A stretch of DNA of 64,000 bases from Oscillospiraceae bacterium (GCA_012520915.1 JAAYNJ010000017.1:186001-250000), one strand, 5' to 3'; shown: positions 42,201 through 51,587, numbered from the stretch's first letter. The notes: a model not told the origin generated them from the sequence alone. Translations and numbers: made by a program.

Positions 42201-42482
42201 ATGCTTGAAATGAAGTACGAAGAAGATAAAAACCGCATTGCCGCATATGTCGGGGACAAAATGGTGGGCAAGGTGCTGTTCACCGTAGACGGAGATGTTT
42301 GGACTATAGACAGCACAAGGGTTGAAAAGGAGTACAGGGGCCAGGGTGTTGCGCAAAAACTCATAAAGGCCGCCATTGTCACGGCGAGAGGCAAAAATGT
42401 TAAGATTAAGCCGGTGTGCAGTTTTGCCGTCAAGGAGTTCGAGAGGGTCAAGGAATACAGAGACCTGCTCTTTGAAGAGTAA
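42201..42482 (+). CDS. Small GNAT-type N-acetyltransferase (YjdJ-like)
   Basis: 93 residues of the short GNAT subfamily, about the usual size. VWTIDSTRVEKEYRGQGVAQ contains the acetyl-CoA pyrophosphate-binding R-G-Q-G-V-A-Q loop, followed by LIKAAIVTARGKNVKIKPVCSFA with the conserved late Cys. Starts at ATG 42201 behind AGGGTG. The acetyl acceptor is unknown. Confidence 0.88.
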   Translation: MLEMKYEEDKNRIAAYVGDKMVGKVLFTVDGDVWTIDSTRVEKEYRGQGVAQKLIKAAIVTARGKNVKIKPVCSFAVKEFERVKEYRDLLFEE

Positions 42483-42832
42483 AAAAGAAACGCCGCTACC
42501 GAAACCGTCAATAACGACATTTTGTTCACACCGTTTCGAGGATTGGACAGGGAGTTTTAATAAGGGCATATCCGTCGTTCGTGGATAAACGGGATTCGGA
42601 ATATGTCCTTTTTGATTTTTGTCAGAACGAAAATAGTATTTCCCTCTCCGATATAAAACAGTTGAAAGAATTATTATGTTTGTTTGAGAGTTGAGGTTTA
42701 AAGTATAATAATTAATTATCGAACAAAACTATAAAACAAGGATATCGCATATTCTCTGCGGAAAGTTTTCGGCATAAAGATTATGATTACCTAAAGAATT
42801 AAAAATAACCGACTGAATGACAGGAGTATTTC
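42483..42832. other. Intergenic stretch with an open frame lacking a clear start
   Basis: About 350 bases. A plus-strand frame from 42515 to TGA 42694 reads like protein (RAYPSFVDKRDSEYVLFDF, then SDIKQLKELLCLFES) but has no upstream ATG. The only in-frame start is GTG 42581, without a good ribosome site. It may be the tail of a decayed gene or chance. The rest is AT-rich and presumably carries the promoter of the HTH gene. Confidence 0.35.
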
Positions 42833-43282
42833 ATGGGAGAATCGAACGACAGAGAGAAAAAACCGCTAAACACCATACTCATGCATGAAAAGCTTAAAGG
42901 GGAATCCTTTCCCGACAACTGGGAAGGGTTTCTTGATGACGATATCCGCAACTTCTTCGACGCCTTGCTTAACGAAACCAAACAAAAGAAGAGCGAGATT
43001 ATAAGAAAGGCGAACCTCTCCCGCGTCTACGGATACCAGCTGATGGAGGGCAGAAGACGGGGAAAACGGGATTACTACCTTCTCATAGCGATTGCCATGT
43101 CTCTCGACCTTAAGACCACGCAGAGAATGTTGGCGGTGGTGCAGTACGGTTCGCTTCATCCGCTCATCAAACGCGATGCCGCGCTGATATTCGCGATAAA
43201 CCACGGATACGATATAGAAAAGACCTACGATTTTATGTGTTCCATAGGAGTTGAGCCGCTGGACGACGGTCTGGATAACTGA
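42833..43282 (+). CDS. Helix-turn-helix (XRE-like) protein
   Basis: 149 residues, ATG 42833 behind AGGAG. The centre (about residues 44-95) reads like an XRE-type five-helix domain: DALLNETKQKKSEIIRKANL, SRVYGYQLMEGRRRGKRDYYL, then IAIAMSLDLKTTQRML. A C-terminal helical part (PLIKRDAALIFAINHGYDIEKTYDFM) has no known ligand site. It lies directly before the lipoprotein/kinase operon and is a likely regulator or partner of it. Similar proteins are seen beside bacterial Ser/Thr kinase genes, but I could not check this. Confidence 0.72.
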   Translation: MGESNDREKKPLNTILMHEKLKGESFPDNWEGFLDDDIRNFFDALLNETKQKKSEIIRKANLSRVYGYQLMEGRRRGKRDYYLLIAIAMSLDLKTTQRMLAVVQYGSLHPLIKRDAALIFAINHGYDIEKTYDFMCSIGVEPLDDGLDN

Positions 43283-43376
43283 AATAAGTCGGTATTCACT
43301 TAACCGTAAAAAGAATTTTATCCTTTTTGTTTAGAATTAAACGATTAACGGTTTTGATGTTGGGGAGAGTTTGGGA

Positions 43377-44669
43377 ATGCGGGGAAACAGGGCGAAGGGT
43401 TTTAAAAGATTATTGAGCGGTGCAGTCTGCATGCTCTTATTATTCTCGTTGTTGTTTTCCGGCTGTCGCCGCAACACGAAATTCGAGCCTGCTGTTGAAA
43501 AGATAGCCGAAATCTCGCAGGCTGCGGGTTTTCTTGCGAAAAAGGCGGAGGAGAGCGGGGGGTTTATTTCGAGTCTGGAAAAGAAATCAAACGAGCCTGA
43601 CCACGCCTATGTATATGACAACTCGCTGGCGGTTATAGTGTTGAGCTTTGCCGGCGCGCATCAGCATGCCCGGACGATAGCCGACGCGTTGCTCTTTGCC
43701 CAGCAACACGACAGAACATTTAACGACGGAAGACTGAGAAACGCCTATCTTGACGGCGATCCGAAGAGTGATTCCGGCCGGTCGATAACGGCGGGGAAGA
43801 TTAAAATACGGCTTCCAGGGTTTTGGAAGGACGGGCGCTGGCAGGAAGATTCCTTCGTGGTTTCGACTTCTACCGGCAATATGGCATGGGCGGTTCTGGC
43901 TTTCTGCACCGTGGCGGAAAATGCAGCTCCCGAACAGCGGGAAGAGTACCTTGCGGCTGCCGTCCGCGCGGCGGACTTCCTTATCGGACTGAAATCCGAA
44001 AGCGGGGGATTCACCGCCGGCTATGAAGGGTGGGACGATACACAGAAAAAGGTGACCTATAAATCAACCGAACACAATATCGACCTCATCTGCGCTTTTA
44101 AAGCGATATCAAACTCTGTGAAGGAAATCGATCCCGAAAAATCAAAAATCTATATGGATGCGTCGGATTACGCCAAGGAATTCGTGCATTCCATGTACGA
44201 CAATGAACTTCACTGTTTTTATACCGGTACCGGAGATGACGGAAAGACGGTAAGCAAGGGGGTGATACCTCTTGATACGAACACCCTGACCATACTCGCT
44301 ATCGGAGATGAACTTAACAATGCGGACAAGATGCTGCTGTTTGTTGAGAAAAACATGGCGGTGGGCGAGGGGTTTGACTTCAGCAACGGAGACCTCGACG
44401 GAATATGGAACGAAGGTACGGCTCAGATGGCCGTCTGCTACAACTTGCTCGGCTATCAGGATAAATATACGGCTATTATGGAATATCTTAAAACTCAAAT
44501 CGCAAAGGACGGCAGCATTCCGGCCGCCGACCGCGACGGAGTTTCAACCGGATTTGTCGTAATAGGCACGGAGATTTACTGGGAATATCACAACTCTCAG
44601 AGCATCGGGGCTACCGGCTGGCTGGCCTTGGCGCAGATGGGCAGAAATCCTTTTGAAATAACCGGATAA
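43377..44669 (+). CDS. Lipoprotein with alpha/alpha-toroid (six-hairpin glycosidase-like) fold
   Basis: 430 residues from ATG 43377 (GGGGAGAG 7 bases before). Signal peptide and lipobox LLFSG-C mark a surface lipoprotein. The body shows repeated helical-hairpin motifs: YVYDNSLAVIVLSFAG, STSTGNMAWAVLAF, STEHNIDLICAFKAI, LDTNTLTILAI and GIWNEGTAQMAVCYNLL, with Trp/Glu/Asp residues typical of six-hairpin carbohydrate-active enzymes. No exact GH family is assigned. It sits 12 bases before a gene with a processive-type glycosyltransferase domain, which suggests action on that enzyme's polysaccharide product, much as cellulase-like proteins accompany cellulose synthases. Confidence 0.75.
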   Translation: MRGNRAKGFKRLLSGAVCMLLLFSLLFSGCRRNTKFEPAVEKIAEISQAAGFLAKKAEESGGFISSLEKKSNEPDHAYVYDNSLAVIVLSFAGAHQHARTIADALLFAQQHDRTFNDGRLRNAYLDGDPKSDSGRSITAGKIKIRLPGFWKDGRWQEDSFVVSTSTGNMAWAVLAFCTVAENAAPEQREEYLAAAVRAADFLIGLKSESGGFTAGYEGWDDTQKKVTYKSTEHNIDLICAFKAISNSVKEIDPEKSKIYMDASDYAKEFVHSMYDNELHCFYTGTGDDGKTVSKGVIPLDTNTLTILAIGDELNNADKMLLFVEKNMAVGEGFDFSNGDLDGIWNEGTAQMAVCYNLLGYQDKYTAIMEYLKTQIAKDGSIPAADRDGVSTGFVVIGTEIYWEYHNSQSIGATGWLALAQMGRNPFEITG

Positions 44670-44681
44670 CGGTGTCGGTAT

Positions 44682-47600
44682 ATGCTGAAAAAAACTCCCC
44701 CTAAAAGAAAAAGAATTCCCGAAAATCTCGGGAACAGCGTATGCGGTGTCTGGCCGTATGCGGTTGCGCTCGCTGTCAATGCGGCGGCGCATATCGTCCT
44801 GTTTATTTTATACGGACAAACAGTCGTGAGTTTTGTCCGTCTTTTTTTCTCCTTTCTATTCTTTATATATCCCTTCTATTATATTGCGGATTCGCTCTGG
44901 TCTCTTCGGCCTTCGGTTTGCGATATGCTTTCCGGCCGCATTCAGATAAACAGGAAATACTACATGAATACGGTGCAAAAAGAAGTGAGCAAAGAACATC
45001 TTGTTCCGGTCACGGTAAGCATACCGGTTTACCTGGAAGACAATGAGGTGATTTTTAAAACTTTAAGAGAGAGTCTGGCGGCGGTAAAGCGGTACGGCGA
45101 ATACAGCGGCAGATATGCAAATATAATTGTTTCCGACGACGGACTTGCCTCGATGCTTGGGGGCATATGCGATAAAGGGGCGGTGGAGGATCTGGTGTTT
45201 AAATTCTACGGAAATCCGTCCAATCTGACATTGTCGGAAACGAAAGCCGCGGAAAGGATTCTCTTTTACAGGAAAAATAAAATATCATTTGTCGCAAGAC
45301 CTGCGAATGACAGAGCGGGGCTTTTTAAAAAATCTTCAAATCTGAATTTCACCCTTCGCCTCGGCGATGCGATATCCGAAGGAGTGTCGGGAGATGTCCT
45401 CACGGGGGAAAAAGGAAAATTTGAAGGCGGATATTATGAGGGAGATATCGAAACCCGTGAAATAATTCTCCTGCTGGACAAGGACTCGGGGATTAAAGAG
45501 AGGATAATAGAAGCGGTTGTTCCGGAATTCGCTTTGGACGACAGACTGGCGTATGTGCAGTGCGCAACAAAAGCGGTAAACTCAAATGACAACTACTATG
45601 CTAAATCGACGGGACAGCAGACGAGCAAGCTTTTCCACAATGTCTGGCCCTGCAAAGCGCTTCAGGGTTTTTTTGTTCCGCTGGTGGGACACAACGTTTT
45701 TTTGAGAAAGAGCGCGCTTTCAAAAAGCGGATACTGGGCGGAGGACAGGGTGTCCGAAGATTACGACAAGGCTATCGTTCTCTACGGCATGGGGTATCAC
45801 GGAAAATATGCTCAACTGAAAGGTCTTGAGTTTACCGAGTATGCCAGCAGGACATTTATCGAAGAAACGGGAAAGCAGAGACGGTATGCGTACGGACTGT
45901 TTGAAATGCTTTTCGACGGTACCGTCAGGCTGGGAAAGACCCGAAACTGTGATATTTTTTATATGATAATGTACTTTTTTTCGCTGATAAACGAAATATT
46001 GCTGTTGCCTACGATACTGATTGAAAGCTATTTCGGAAGTGTTCACTTTCTATGGGCCGGTTTCATTTTCTGCAATTTAAATTTTCTGCTCCTGCCGCTG
46101 ATAAGGGGATTTGTAATGAAACGCTATGTGCCGAAGGATTATATAGAACACACCGTACAGACCTTTATTCTGGTGCTTTCTTTTATAGGCCACTCTCATT
46201 CCATAATGGCAGGCGCGTTCAGATATATCGGAAATAAAATAAAAAAGAACAACAGACCCTTTCCGGCAACCAATGTCGACAAACAGGAATATAAATTTTC
46301 CGTAGGACTTAAGATGTTGACGGAATATCTGATTAACAACAAATGGTTTATACTTATTATCGTCCTCTGCCTCGACAGAGGGATGTTCATGCTGACCAAA
46401 AGGGGAATCGGCGCGGCTACGACCTTTGCCTACTGCTATGTTCTTTTTAGCGCGGCATTTGTACCGGTAATTCTGACACCGCATCTTTTTGGCGGACTTT
46501 TCTCTGAAAACGGCATATTCGGAAGAAAGGAAAGAGTAGCAATGGCGGCTATGGGAGGAGAAGGGGGTTTTGACGAAGTGGTTAAAGAGCGTGAATTCGG
46601 ATATGCCGATATTCCGGTATCCTCTCCGCTGATTGTAAACGAAAGGCGCGATGAAACCTTGTCCGATATAGAAATAGAGAGCTTTCTCGGATCCTATCAA
46701 AAAATTCTGCTCGGCTCTATAGACGAGGAGATTCTAAATATGGAGCGGCTTTCAAGCTACACCTTTGAGAGCTGTATCAGAAAGGATCCCGATGGGAAAA
46801 AGGATATATACCTTCTTGCGAGAGCCGACGGCAGCAAGGTGTTGCTTAAAATTACAAAGGATTATCCCCAGGAAGACGCCATTGAGGAAGCGAAGCTGTT
46901 GTCAAAACTTGACCACCCCGGAATCCCGAAGGTGTACGACTATTTCGAACATGAGGGAAAAAACTATATAGTTCGCGAATATATCGAGGGAAGATCTCTC
47001 TATGAAGTCGTAAACACGACGGGGAATCTGAGCACAAAAGACATCTTCGACGCCGTAAAAAAACTGGCGGATATTTTAAGATACCTGCATATGAGGACGC
47101 CGCCGGTAATCCACCGCGACATCAAACCGCAGAATATAATCGTCGGAAAAGACGGCAGGATGCATCTGATTGATTTCGGGATTGCAAGACTTCATAAAGA
47201 ACAGCGAAGCCAGGATACCTCCGTGCTGCTCACACTGGATTACGCTTCCCCCGAACAGTACGGATTTGAGCAGACCACCCCGTTGTCCGACATATATTCA
47301 CTCGGAATGGTAATTCTCTTTATGGCCACCGGACGAACCGCGCGGACAGGGCTGGAGTCGCAGATTGTAAACAACCGGCTTCGCGTGCTGATAGAACAGT
47401 GTATAGCGTTTAATCCGCAATCCAGATTTCAAAGTGCGGGACAGATTATTGACTACATAACCGATGAAAAAAGCAAAGGCGCTCCGAAGAGCAGACGCCT
47501 TATCAAAGCTGCGGTCTTAGCCCTAACATCCACCGCGGTACTGTCGGCGGCTTCTTACGGCGCGGGATATTTTCTTAATAAATCCAAAGCCGAGAAATCG

Positions 47601-48524
47601 GGATATGACAGAGGCTATGAGGTGGGATATTCGAACAGCTATTCCGCCATGCCGGTGCTTAAGCGGAACGGACCGGCAGGCGATAAGATTAAGGGAAACA
47701 TATCGGGCAACTCGGCAATAGCCAAAGGGGCGTTTGCCGTATCCCATGAAGATATCTCCTTTTACATATCCGACGGAGATATCCTTAGCATGTCCGGCAA
47801 CGGAGGGACGGGCGGGATATCGGTTACGGGCAGGAACGCCGAAGCGTTGAGTTTTATGAACGGGTGGCTCTATTACTCGTCGCCGGACGGTATATATCAG
47901 ACAAGCATATACACACGGGAAAGTGACTTTCTGTTTGACTCGGCATCGGGCGAGCTTTTGATTGATGACGGAAAGTTTTATCTGAAAACTCCGGACACAC
48001 TCTATCGGGCAAACCCGGAAAAGGGGGAACTCCTGCCACTTATCGAGGACTTCAATCCGGTTTCTCTCAATATCTCACGGGAAACGGCGGTTTATATCGA
48101 CAAAGATAACGGGGCTCTCTTTAAATACAACTTATCGGATAAAACTTTTTCAAAGATAATCGACAGAGGCTGCAGAAGCGTCTGCCTTTTTGACGGGGAT
48201 ATATATTGCGCAATGAATGACGGAGGGAGCGGGGAGATTATAAAGGTCTCGGAAGATTTAAAGGATATTCAAACGCTTGCCGAAGTCAATACCGCTATGA
48301 TAAATGTGGACGGCAACGGGATTTTCTTCCTGGACGAGGTTGACAAAACGCTCAATATTATTTCTTTTGACGGCCGTATAAGAAAACAGATCTCGAAAAA
48401 CCGTGCAAGCGACTTCAATATTTCCGGAAACTGGATTTTCTATCACAATGAAGCTGATGCAAACAGAGTGTGGTGTGTAAGAACCGACGGAGCAAACGAC
48501 CACCCCGTCTATGCGGGAGGCTGA
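44682..48524 (+). CDS. Glycosyltransferase - Ser/Thr protein kinase - beta-propeller-like fusion protein
   Basis: 1280 residues, three modules. (1) Two N-terminal helices, then a GT2/cellulose-synthase-like domain (about 110-430): VTVSIPVYLEDNEV, LLLDKDSG, VSEDYDKAIVLYG and KQRRYAYG standing for the D, DxD, ED and QxxRW-type motifs, followed by four to six helices to about 605. (2) A Hanks-type kinase (about 690-925): Lys in VLLKITK, HRDIKPQN near 812, DFG near 830, YASPEQYG; all catalytic residues are present. (3) One helix (about 943-965), a Gly-Tyr linker (RGYEVGYSNSYS) and a DUF5050-like strand-repeat domain to the end. Topology would put the kinase in the cytoplasm and the propeller outside. 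Confidence 0.85.
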   Translation: MLKKTPPKRKRIPENLGNSVCGVWPYAVALAVNAAAHIVLFILYGQTVVSFVRLFFSFLFFIYPFYYIADSLWSLRPSVCDMLSGRIQINRKYYMNTVQKEVSKEHLVPVTVSIPVYLEDNEVIFKTLRESLAAVKRYGEYSGRYANIIVSDDGLASMLGGICDKGAVEDLVFKFYGNPSNLTLSETKAAERILFYRKNKISFVARPANDRAGLFKKSSNLNFTLRLGDAISEGVSGDVLTGEKGKFEGGYYEGDIETREIILLLDKDSGIKERIIEAVVPEFALDDRLAYVQCATKAVNSNDNYYAKSTGQQTSKLFHNVWPCKALQGFFVPLVGHNVFLRKSALSKSGYWAEDRVSEDYDKAIVLYGMGYHGKYAQLKGLEFTEYASRTFIEETGKQRRYAYGLFEMLFDGTVRLGKTRNCDIFYMIMYFFSLINEILLLPTILIESYFGSVHFLWAGFIFCNLNFLLLPLIRGFVMKRYVPKDYIEHTVQTFILVLSFIGHSHSIMAGAFRYIGNKIKKNNRPFPATNVDKQEYKFSVGLKMLTEYLINNKWFILIIVLCLDRGMFMLTKRGIGAATTFAYCYVLFSAAFVPVILTPHLFGGLFSENGIFGRKERVAMAAMGGEGGFDEVVKEREFGYADIPVSSPLIVNERRDETLSDIEIESFLGSYQKILLGSIDEEILNMERLSSYTFESCIRKDPDGKKDIYLLARADGSKVLLKITKDYPQEDAIEEAKLLSKLDHPGIPKVYDYFEHEGKNYIVREYIEGRSLYEVVNTTGNLSTKDIFDAVKKLADILRYLHMRTPPVIHRDIKPQNIIVGKDGRMHLIDFGIARLHKEQRSQDTSVLLTLDYASPEQYGFEQTTPLSDIYSLGMVILFMATGRTARTGLESQIVNNRLRVLIEQCIAFNPQSRFQSAGQIIDYITDEKSKGAPKSRRLIKAAVLALTSTAVLSAASYGAGYFLNKSKAEKSGYDRGYEVGYSNSYSAMPVLKRNGPAGDKIKGNISGNSAIAKGAFAVSHEDISFYISDGDILSMSGNGGTGGISVTGRNAEALSFMNGWLYYSSPDGIYQTSIYTRESDFLFDSASGELLIDDGKFYLKTPDTLYRANPEKGELLPLIEDFNPVSLNISRETAVYIDKDNGALFKYNLSDKTFSKIIDRGCRSVCLFDGDIYCAMNDGGSGEIIKVSEDLKDIQTLAEVNTAMINVDGNGIFFLDEVDKTLNIISFDGRIRKQISKNRASDFNISGNWIFYHNEADANRVWCVRTDGANDHPVYAGG

Positions 48525-48525
48525 T

Positions 48526-50085
48526 ATGTCTTTAAAATCAAAAAAAATCAGTGATAATCAAACGGTGCGGAGCATTCAGGAGATAGTATCGGAGGGTGCA
48601 AAGATGCGCTCGAAGGAGATACTTAATATTGTTTTGCAGCTCTGCGATATGTCCTGCATAAAAAACGATGACGAATCAACCGAAAGAAATGCCGATATTC
48701 ATCCGAAAAACATATTTCTGCGAAGCGACGGGGTTGTTTTTATCGGCGAACTGTCGATACCGACATCGGAAAGACAGACATATATACCTCCGGAACAGAA
48801 TTTAACCGACAGGTTGACGGCGAAGTCAAAAATATATGCCTTGGGAATGCTGATGCTTTTCATGGCGACGGGAAATGAGAGAAAAAGGGATTTGGATACC
48901 CTGGAGGAGGACAGAGCCCTTGTTCCGCTGATTGAAAAGTGTATTGCCTTTGACCCGAAACACCGGTTTTCCGGGATTAAAGACCTTTCAAATGCGATAA
49001 GACAAAAAAATGTCCTTCGCAAAAAGATACTACCGGCCGTCGGTCTTACGCTGATCGTGCTGGCGGCCGTGCTTTCGGGACTGTTCTTTTACGGCGAGGG
49101 AAGAAGAACGGGAATCGATGAAGGAGAAAGCCTGGGATACAAAAAAGGATATGCCCGGGGGTATGATATGGGCTTTTCCGATGCGCCGGGAATCGGATTT
49201 AAGATACCGGTGTTTGAAACAAAAAACGGCAACATTTCCGGCAATTATGTCGCCGGAATAGGAGCGATAGCGACTCGAAGCGAAGAAGAGGCGCTTTTTA
49301 TAATGGACAGCGGCATATATAGAATGGATCCTTATACGGGAGAGGTTGCCGTGCTGTCTTCGGATGCGAAAGCCGTCGACATAAACTATTATGACGGATA
49401 TGCCTATTTCTGCACCGACCGAAATGTTATGAGAATAAATATGAAGACTCTGAAAGAAGAGGTTTTCTGTGAAACTCAAACCGGAAATCTCCAAATAATC
49501 GACGGCAGGTTCTATCTGCACGATTTGGCTACGGGATATCTCTATAGCATAAATCCCGATACAAAATCGACGACCCAGTTAAACGGAGGGATGAGGTATA
49601 GAAGCCTTAACATTTCAGACGGAAAGCTCTACTTTATAGATGAGAATGACGGAAACTTCCTGTACAGCAGCAATCTTGACGGAGGAAATCTGAACCTTGT
49701 AAACCGCAACTACTTTGACAGTTTCTGTATTCACAACAACAGAATATACGCATCGATGGCGGGTTCCGGGGGAAATCCCGTTAATGAGCAGGCTTTTGAA
49801 ATTGTCAGCATGGATTTGGACGGGGGGAACCTTGAGATCCTCACAACGGTATCGGGATATCATCCGATTGTCACCGACGAGGGAATATTTTATATCGCAG
49901 GCAAAAACAAAACTCTGGAATGGATTTCTCCCGATACAAAAACCCGATATGTCATTCTGCAACAACCTGCAGAATCGTTTAATCTTGTCGGACGCTGGAT
50001 ATTCTACCTGAATGAACAGGACGGCGAGTTGTGGCGGGTTCGAATCGACGGATCGGGAAATTCAAAACCGGACCCGAAGGGATAA
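48526..50085 (+). CDS. Membrane protein with degenerate kinase lobe and beta-propeller-like domain
   Basis: 519 residues, ATG 48526 after GGGAGG, overlapping the stop region of the fusion gene. Residues 30-165 match a kinase C-lobe only: NADIHPKNIFLRSDG aligns with HRDIKPQNIIVGKDG but has lost the HRD catalytic pattern, and FIGE replaces DFG. YIPPEQN and YALGMLMLFMATGN keep the structural motifs. The ATP-binding N-lobe is missing. One helix (about 175-195), a GYKKGYARGYDMGF linker and an extracytoplasmic strand-repeat domain (NGNISGNY onwards) parallel the end of the upstream protein. It is probably a pseudokinase partner made by duplication and loss. Confidence 0.82.
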   Translation: MSLKSKKISDNQTVRSIQEIVSEGAKMRSKEILNIVLQLCDMSCIKNDDESTERNADIHPKNIFLRSDGVVFIGELSIPTSERQTYIPPEQNLTDRLTAKSKIYALGMLMLFMATGNERKRDLDTLEEDRALVPLIEKCIAFDPKHRFSGIKDLSNAIRQKNVLRKKILPAVGLTLIVLAAVLSGLFFYGEGRRTGIDEGESLGYKKGYARGYDMGFSDAPGIGFKIPVFETKNGNISGNYVAGIGAIATRSEEEALFIMDSGIYRMDPYTGEVAVLSSDAKAVDINYYDGYAYFCTDRNVMRINMKTLKEEVFCETQTGNLQIIDGRFYLHDLATGYLYSINPDTKSTTQLNGGMRYRSLNISDGKLYFIDENDGNFLYSSNLDGGNLNLVNRNYFDSFCIHNNRIYASMAGSGGNPVNEQAFEIVSMDLDGGNLEILTTVSGYHPIVTDEGIFYIAGKNKTLEWISPDTKTRYVILQQPAESFNLVGRWIFYLNEQDGELWRVRIDGSGNSKPDPKG

Positions 50086-50131
50086 GAATCTCAGGTTTTA
50101 TAAAATGACGGAAACTGATTAATAAAGCGAG

Positions 50132-50157
50132 AGGCGACGAAGTGTCGCCTTTTTTTG
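50132..50157 (+). terminator. Intrinsic terminator closing the kinase operon
   Basis: Perfect 7-bp stem AGGCGAC (50132-50138) with 50144-50150, GAAGT loop, then seven Ts. Confidence 0.92.
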
Positions 50158-50192
50158 TGCGGTAAATTCAAAAAAACTATCAAAAAGATTGT

Positions 50193-50214
50193 TTTGTATG
50201 CAAACTGCAGACAA
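50193..50214 (+). promoter_or_regulatory. Duplicated 22-base upstream element, copy 1
   Basis: TTTGTATGCAA, three bases, GCAGACAA. Copy 2 (53990-54011) matches at 20 of 22 positions. In both copies AAACTT lies 42 bases after the element's first base, and A-rich GTAAAAATG/GTGAAAATG sequence follows. It lies 138 bases before the gene at 50352. Confidence 0.6.
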
Positions 50215-50351
50215 GGGGACTGAAAAACAAAGGTAAACTTTAGTCAAATGAAAGATATATCCGGTGTTTTTGGGAAAAAGGGAAAAGTAAAAATGTCGGA
50301 TAAATAAAAATTCAGGTAGGGTTTTGACTAAAAAGTTAAAGGAGAAGAGAA

Positions 50352-51518
50352 ATGCTTGAAGTTATATTGTTGATGGTACTGGTCAATAAAAACAAAGAAA
50401 ACGCAATTAAACGCGGAAAAAAACCGGGAGTTTTCGTGTTCCTTACAATTATTCTGTGGATTGTGCCGGAGATTATCGGCGGAGCCTTAGGCGCTTCGAT
50501 GGGACTGGGATACGGCAGTTATGCACTGGCAATTCTCTTTGCGGCAATCGGAGCCCTCACCTCATACCTGATAGCGAAATTCGGAAAACAGGGAGATTAT
50601 GTACCTCCCGCAAAGAAGATAGGCGAAACGCTCGGACAGACCGCCACGCCCTTAAACACCCCCGCTCAAATTGTCGTCGTGAGGGACAGCAGCATGGTCG
50701 GGGCTCTAGTGCGCTGGGATATAATGCTCAACTCAAAACAGGTGGGCAGTCTCGCCAACGGAACGAGTCTGACGGTGATGACGAACCAGCGTCAGAATAT
50801 GCTGGTCGCAAGAGACGCATACGGAAACGACACCCCTCCTCTCGTTTTTGATGTTTTGGACGGAAGTGTGGCGGAAGTGCACTTTAAAGCGGGAAAATTC
50901 ATACCGAACGCAAGCAGGGGAATATATCAGGCGACACTGCCGGGAGAACAAAATATCTCAGCTCCTCCGGCATCGATAAATCCTGCCGCGCCCACGGCAG
51001 CAACGACGAACTTTAACGCACCCCCGGCAACACCGGTGAATCCTCCAGCTCCTCCTGCACCCGCGGCACCGGTATGGACGCCGAATCAGACGGCGGAAAA
51101 CGGACCCGGAGTGCTTTCGGTTCGGTTTTCAATCGAAAAGCTCAATGAACTCGGCGGTTCATACGGATTTCAGTCGGGAAGACTGATAGGAAGAGCGGTT
51201 CATCCCTCGTTGCTTGAGGGAATGACTATAAGCGACGGGGATTCCGCCGCAACCTTGAGGGAAAACGAATATGTCTGCATAGTATCCGTTTCGACGCCCT
51301 TTAGCCGCTCGCTTTTGAAGGAAAAAATAGAACCGCTTATCCTGGCGGACAACAACATACTCGCCTGCGGAAGCTACCCGATCACATCAATTGAAACGGC
51401 GTCGAACGAGCCGCTGGTAAAAGACGGAATAGTCAGAAACGGCAGAATAGAAGGCCCCGGAGGATGGTGTGCAAACGGCTTTGCAACCGCCTGGAGAGAG
51501 CGGGGATGGGCTCAATAA
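50352..51518 (+). CDS. Membrane protein with Ala/Pro-rich linker, unknown function
   Basis: 388 residues behind AAAGGAGAAG. Two helices at residues 25-75 are followed by a cytoplasm-like region, a small beta-rich domain (IVVVRDSSMVGALVRWDIML to VAEVHFKAGKFIPN), an Ala/Pro/Asn-rich linker (about 200-250; PPATPVNPPAPPAPAAPVW) and a C-terminal domain ending GRIEGPGGWCANGFATAWRE. I recognise no family. It is the first gene of a probable three-gene unit with the membrane protein at 51588 and the zinc-ribbon/repeat protein at 52375. Confidence 0.7.
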   Translation: MLEVILLMVLVNKNKENAIKRGKKPGVFVFLTIILWIVPEIIGGALGASMGLGYGSYALAILFAAIGALTSYLIAKFGKQGDYVPPAKKIGETLGQTATPLNTPAQIVVVRDSSMVGALVRWDIMLNSKQVGSLANGTSLTVMTNQRQNMLVARDAYGNDTPPLVFDVLDGSVAEVHFKAGKFIPNASRGIYQATLPGEQNISAPPASINPAAPTAATTNFNAPPATPVNPPAPPAPAAPVWTPNQTAENGPGVLSVRFSIEKLNELGGSYGFQSGRLIGRAVHPSLLEGMTISDGDSAATLRENEYVCIVSVSTPFSRSLLKEKIEPLILADNNILACGSYPITSIETASNEPLVKDGIVRNGRIEGPGGWCANGFATAWRERGWAQ

Positions 51519-51587
51519 AACCGCTTAAAAAATCTCTAACCGAAAAATTAAAATTATGTATGGAAAAGATGAAAACGGAGGAATATA

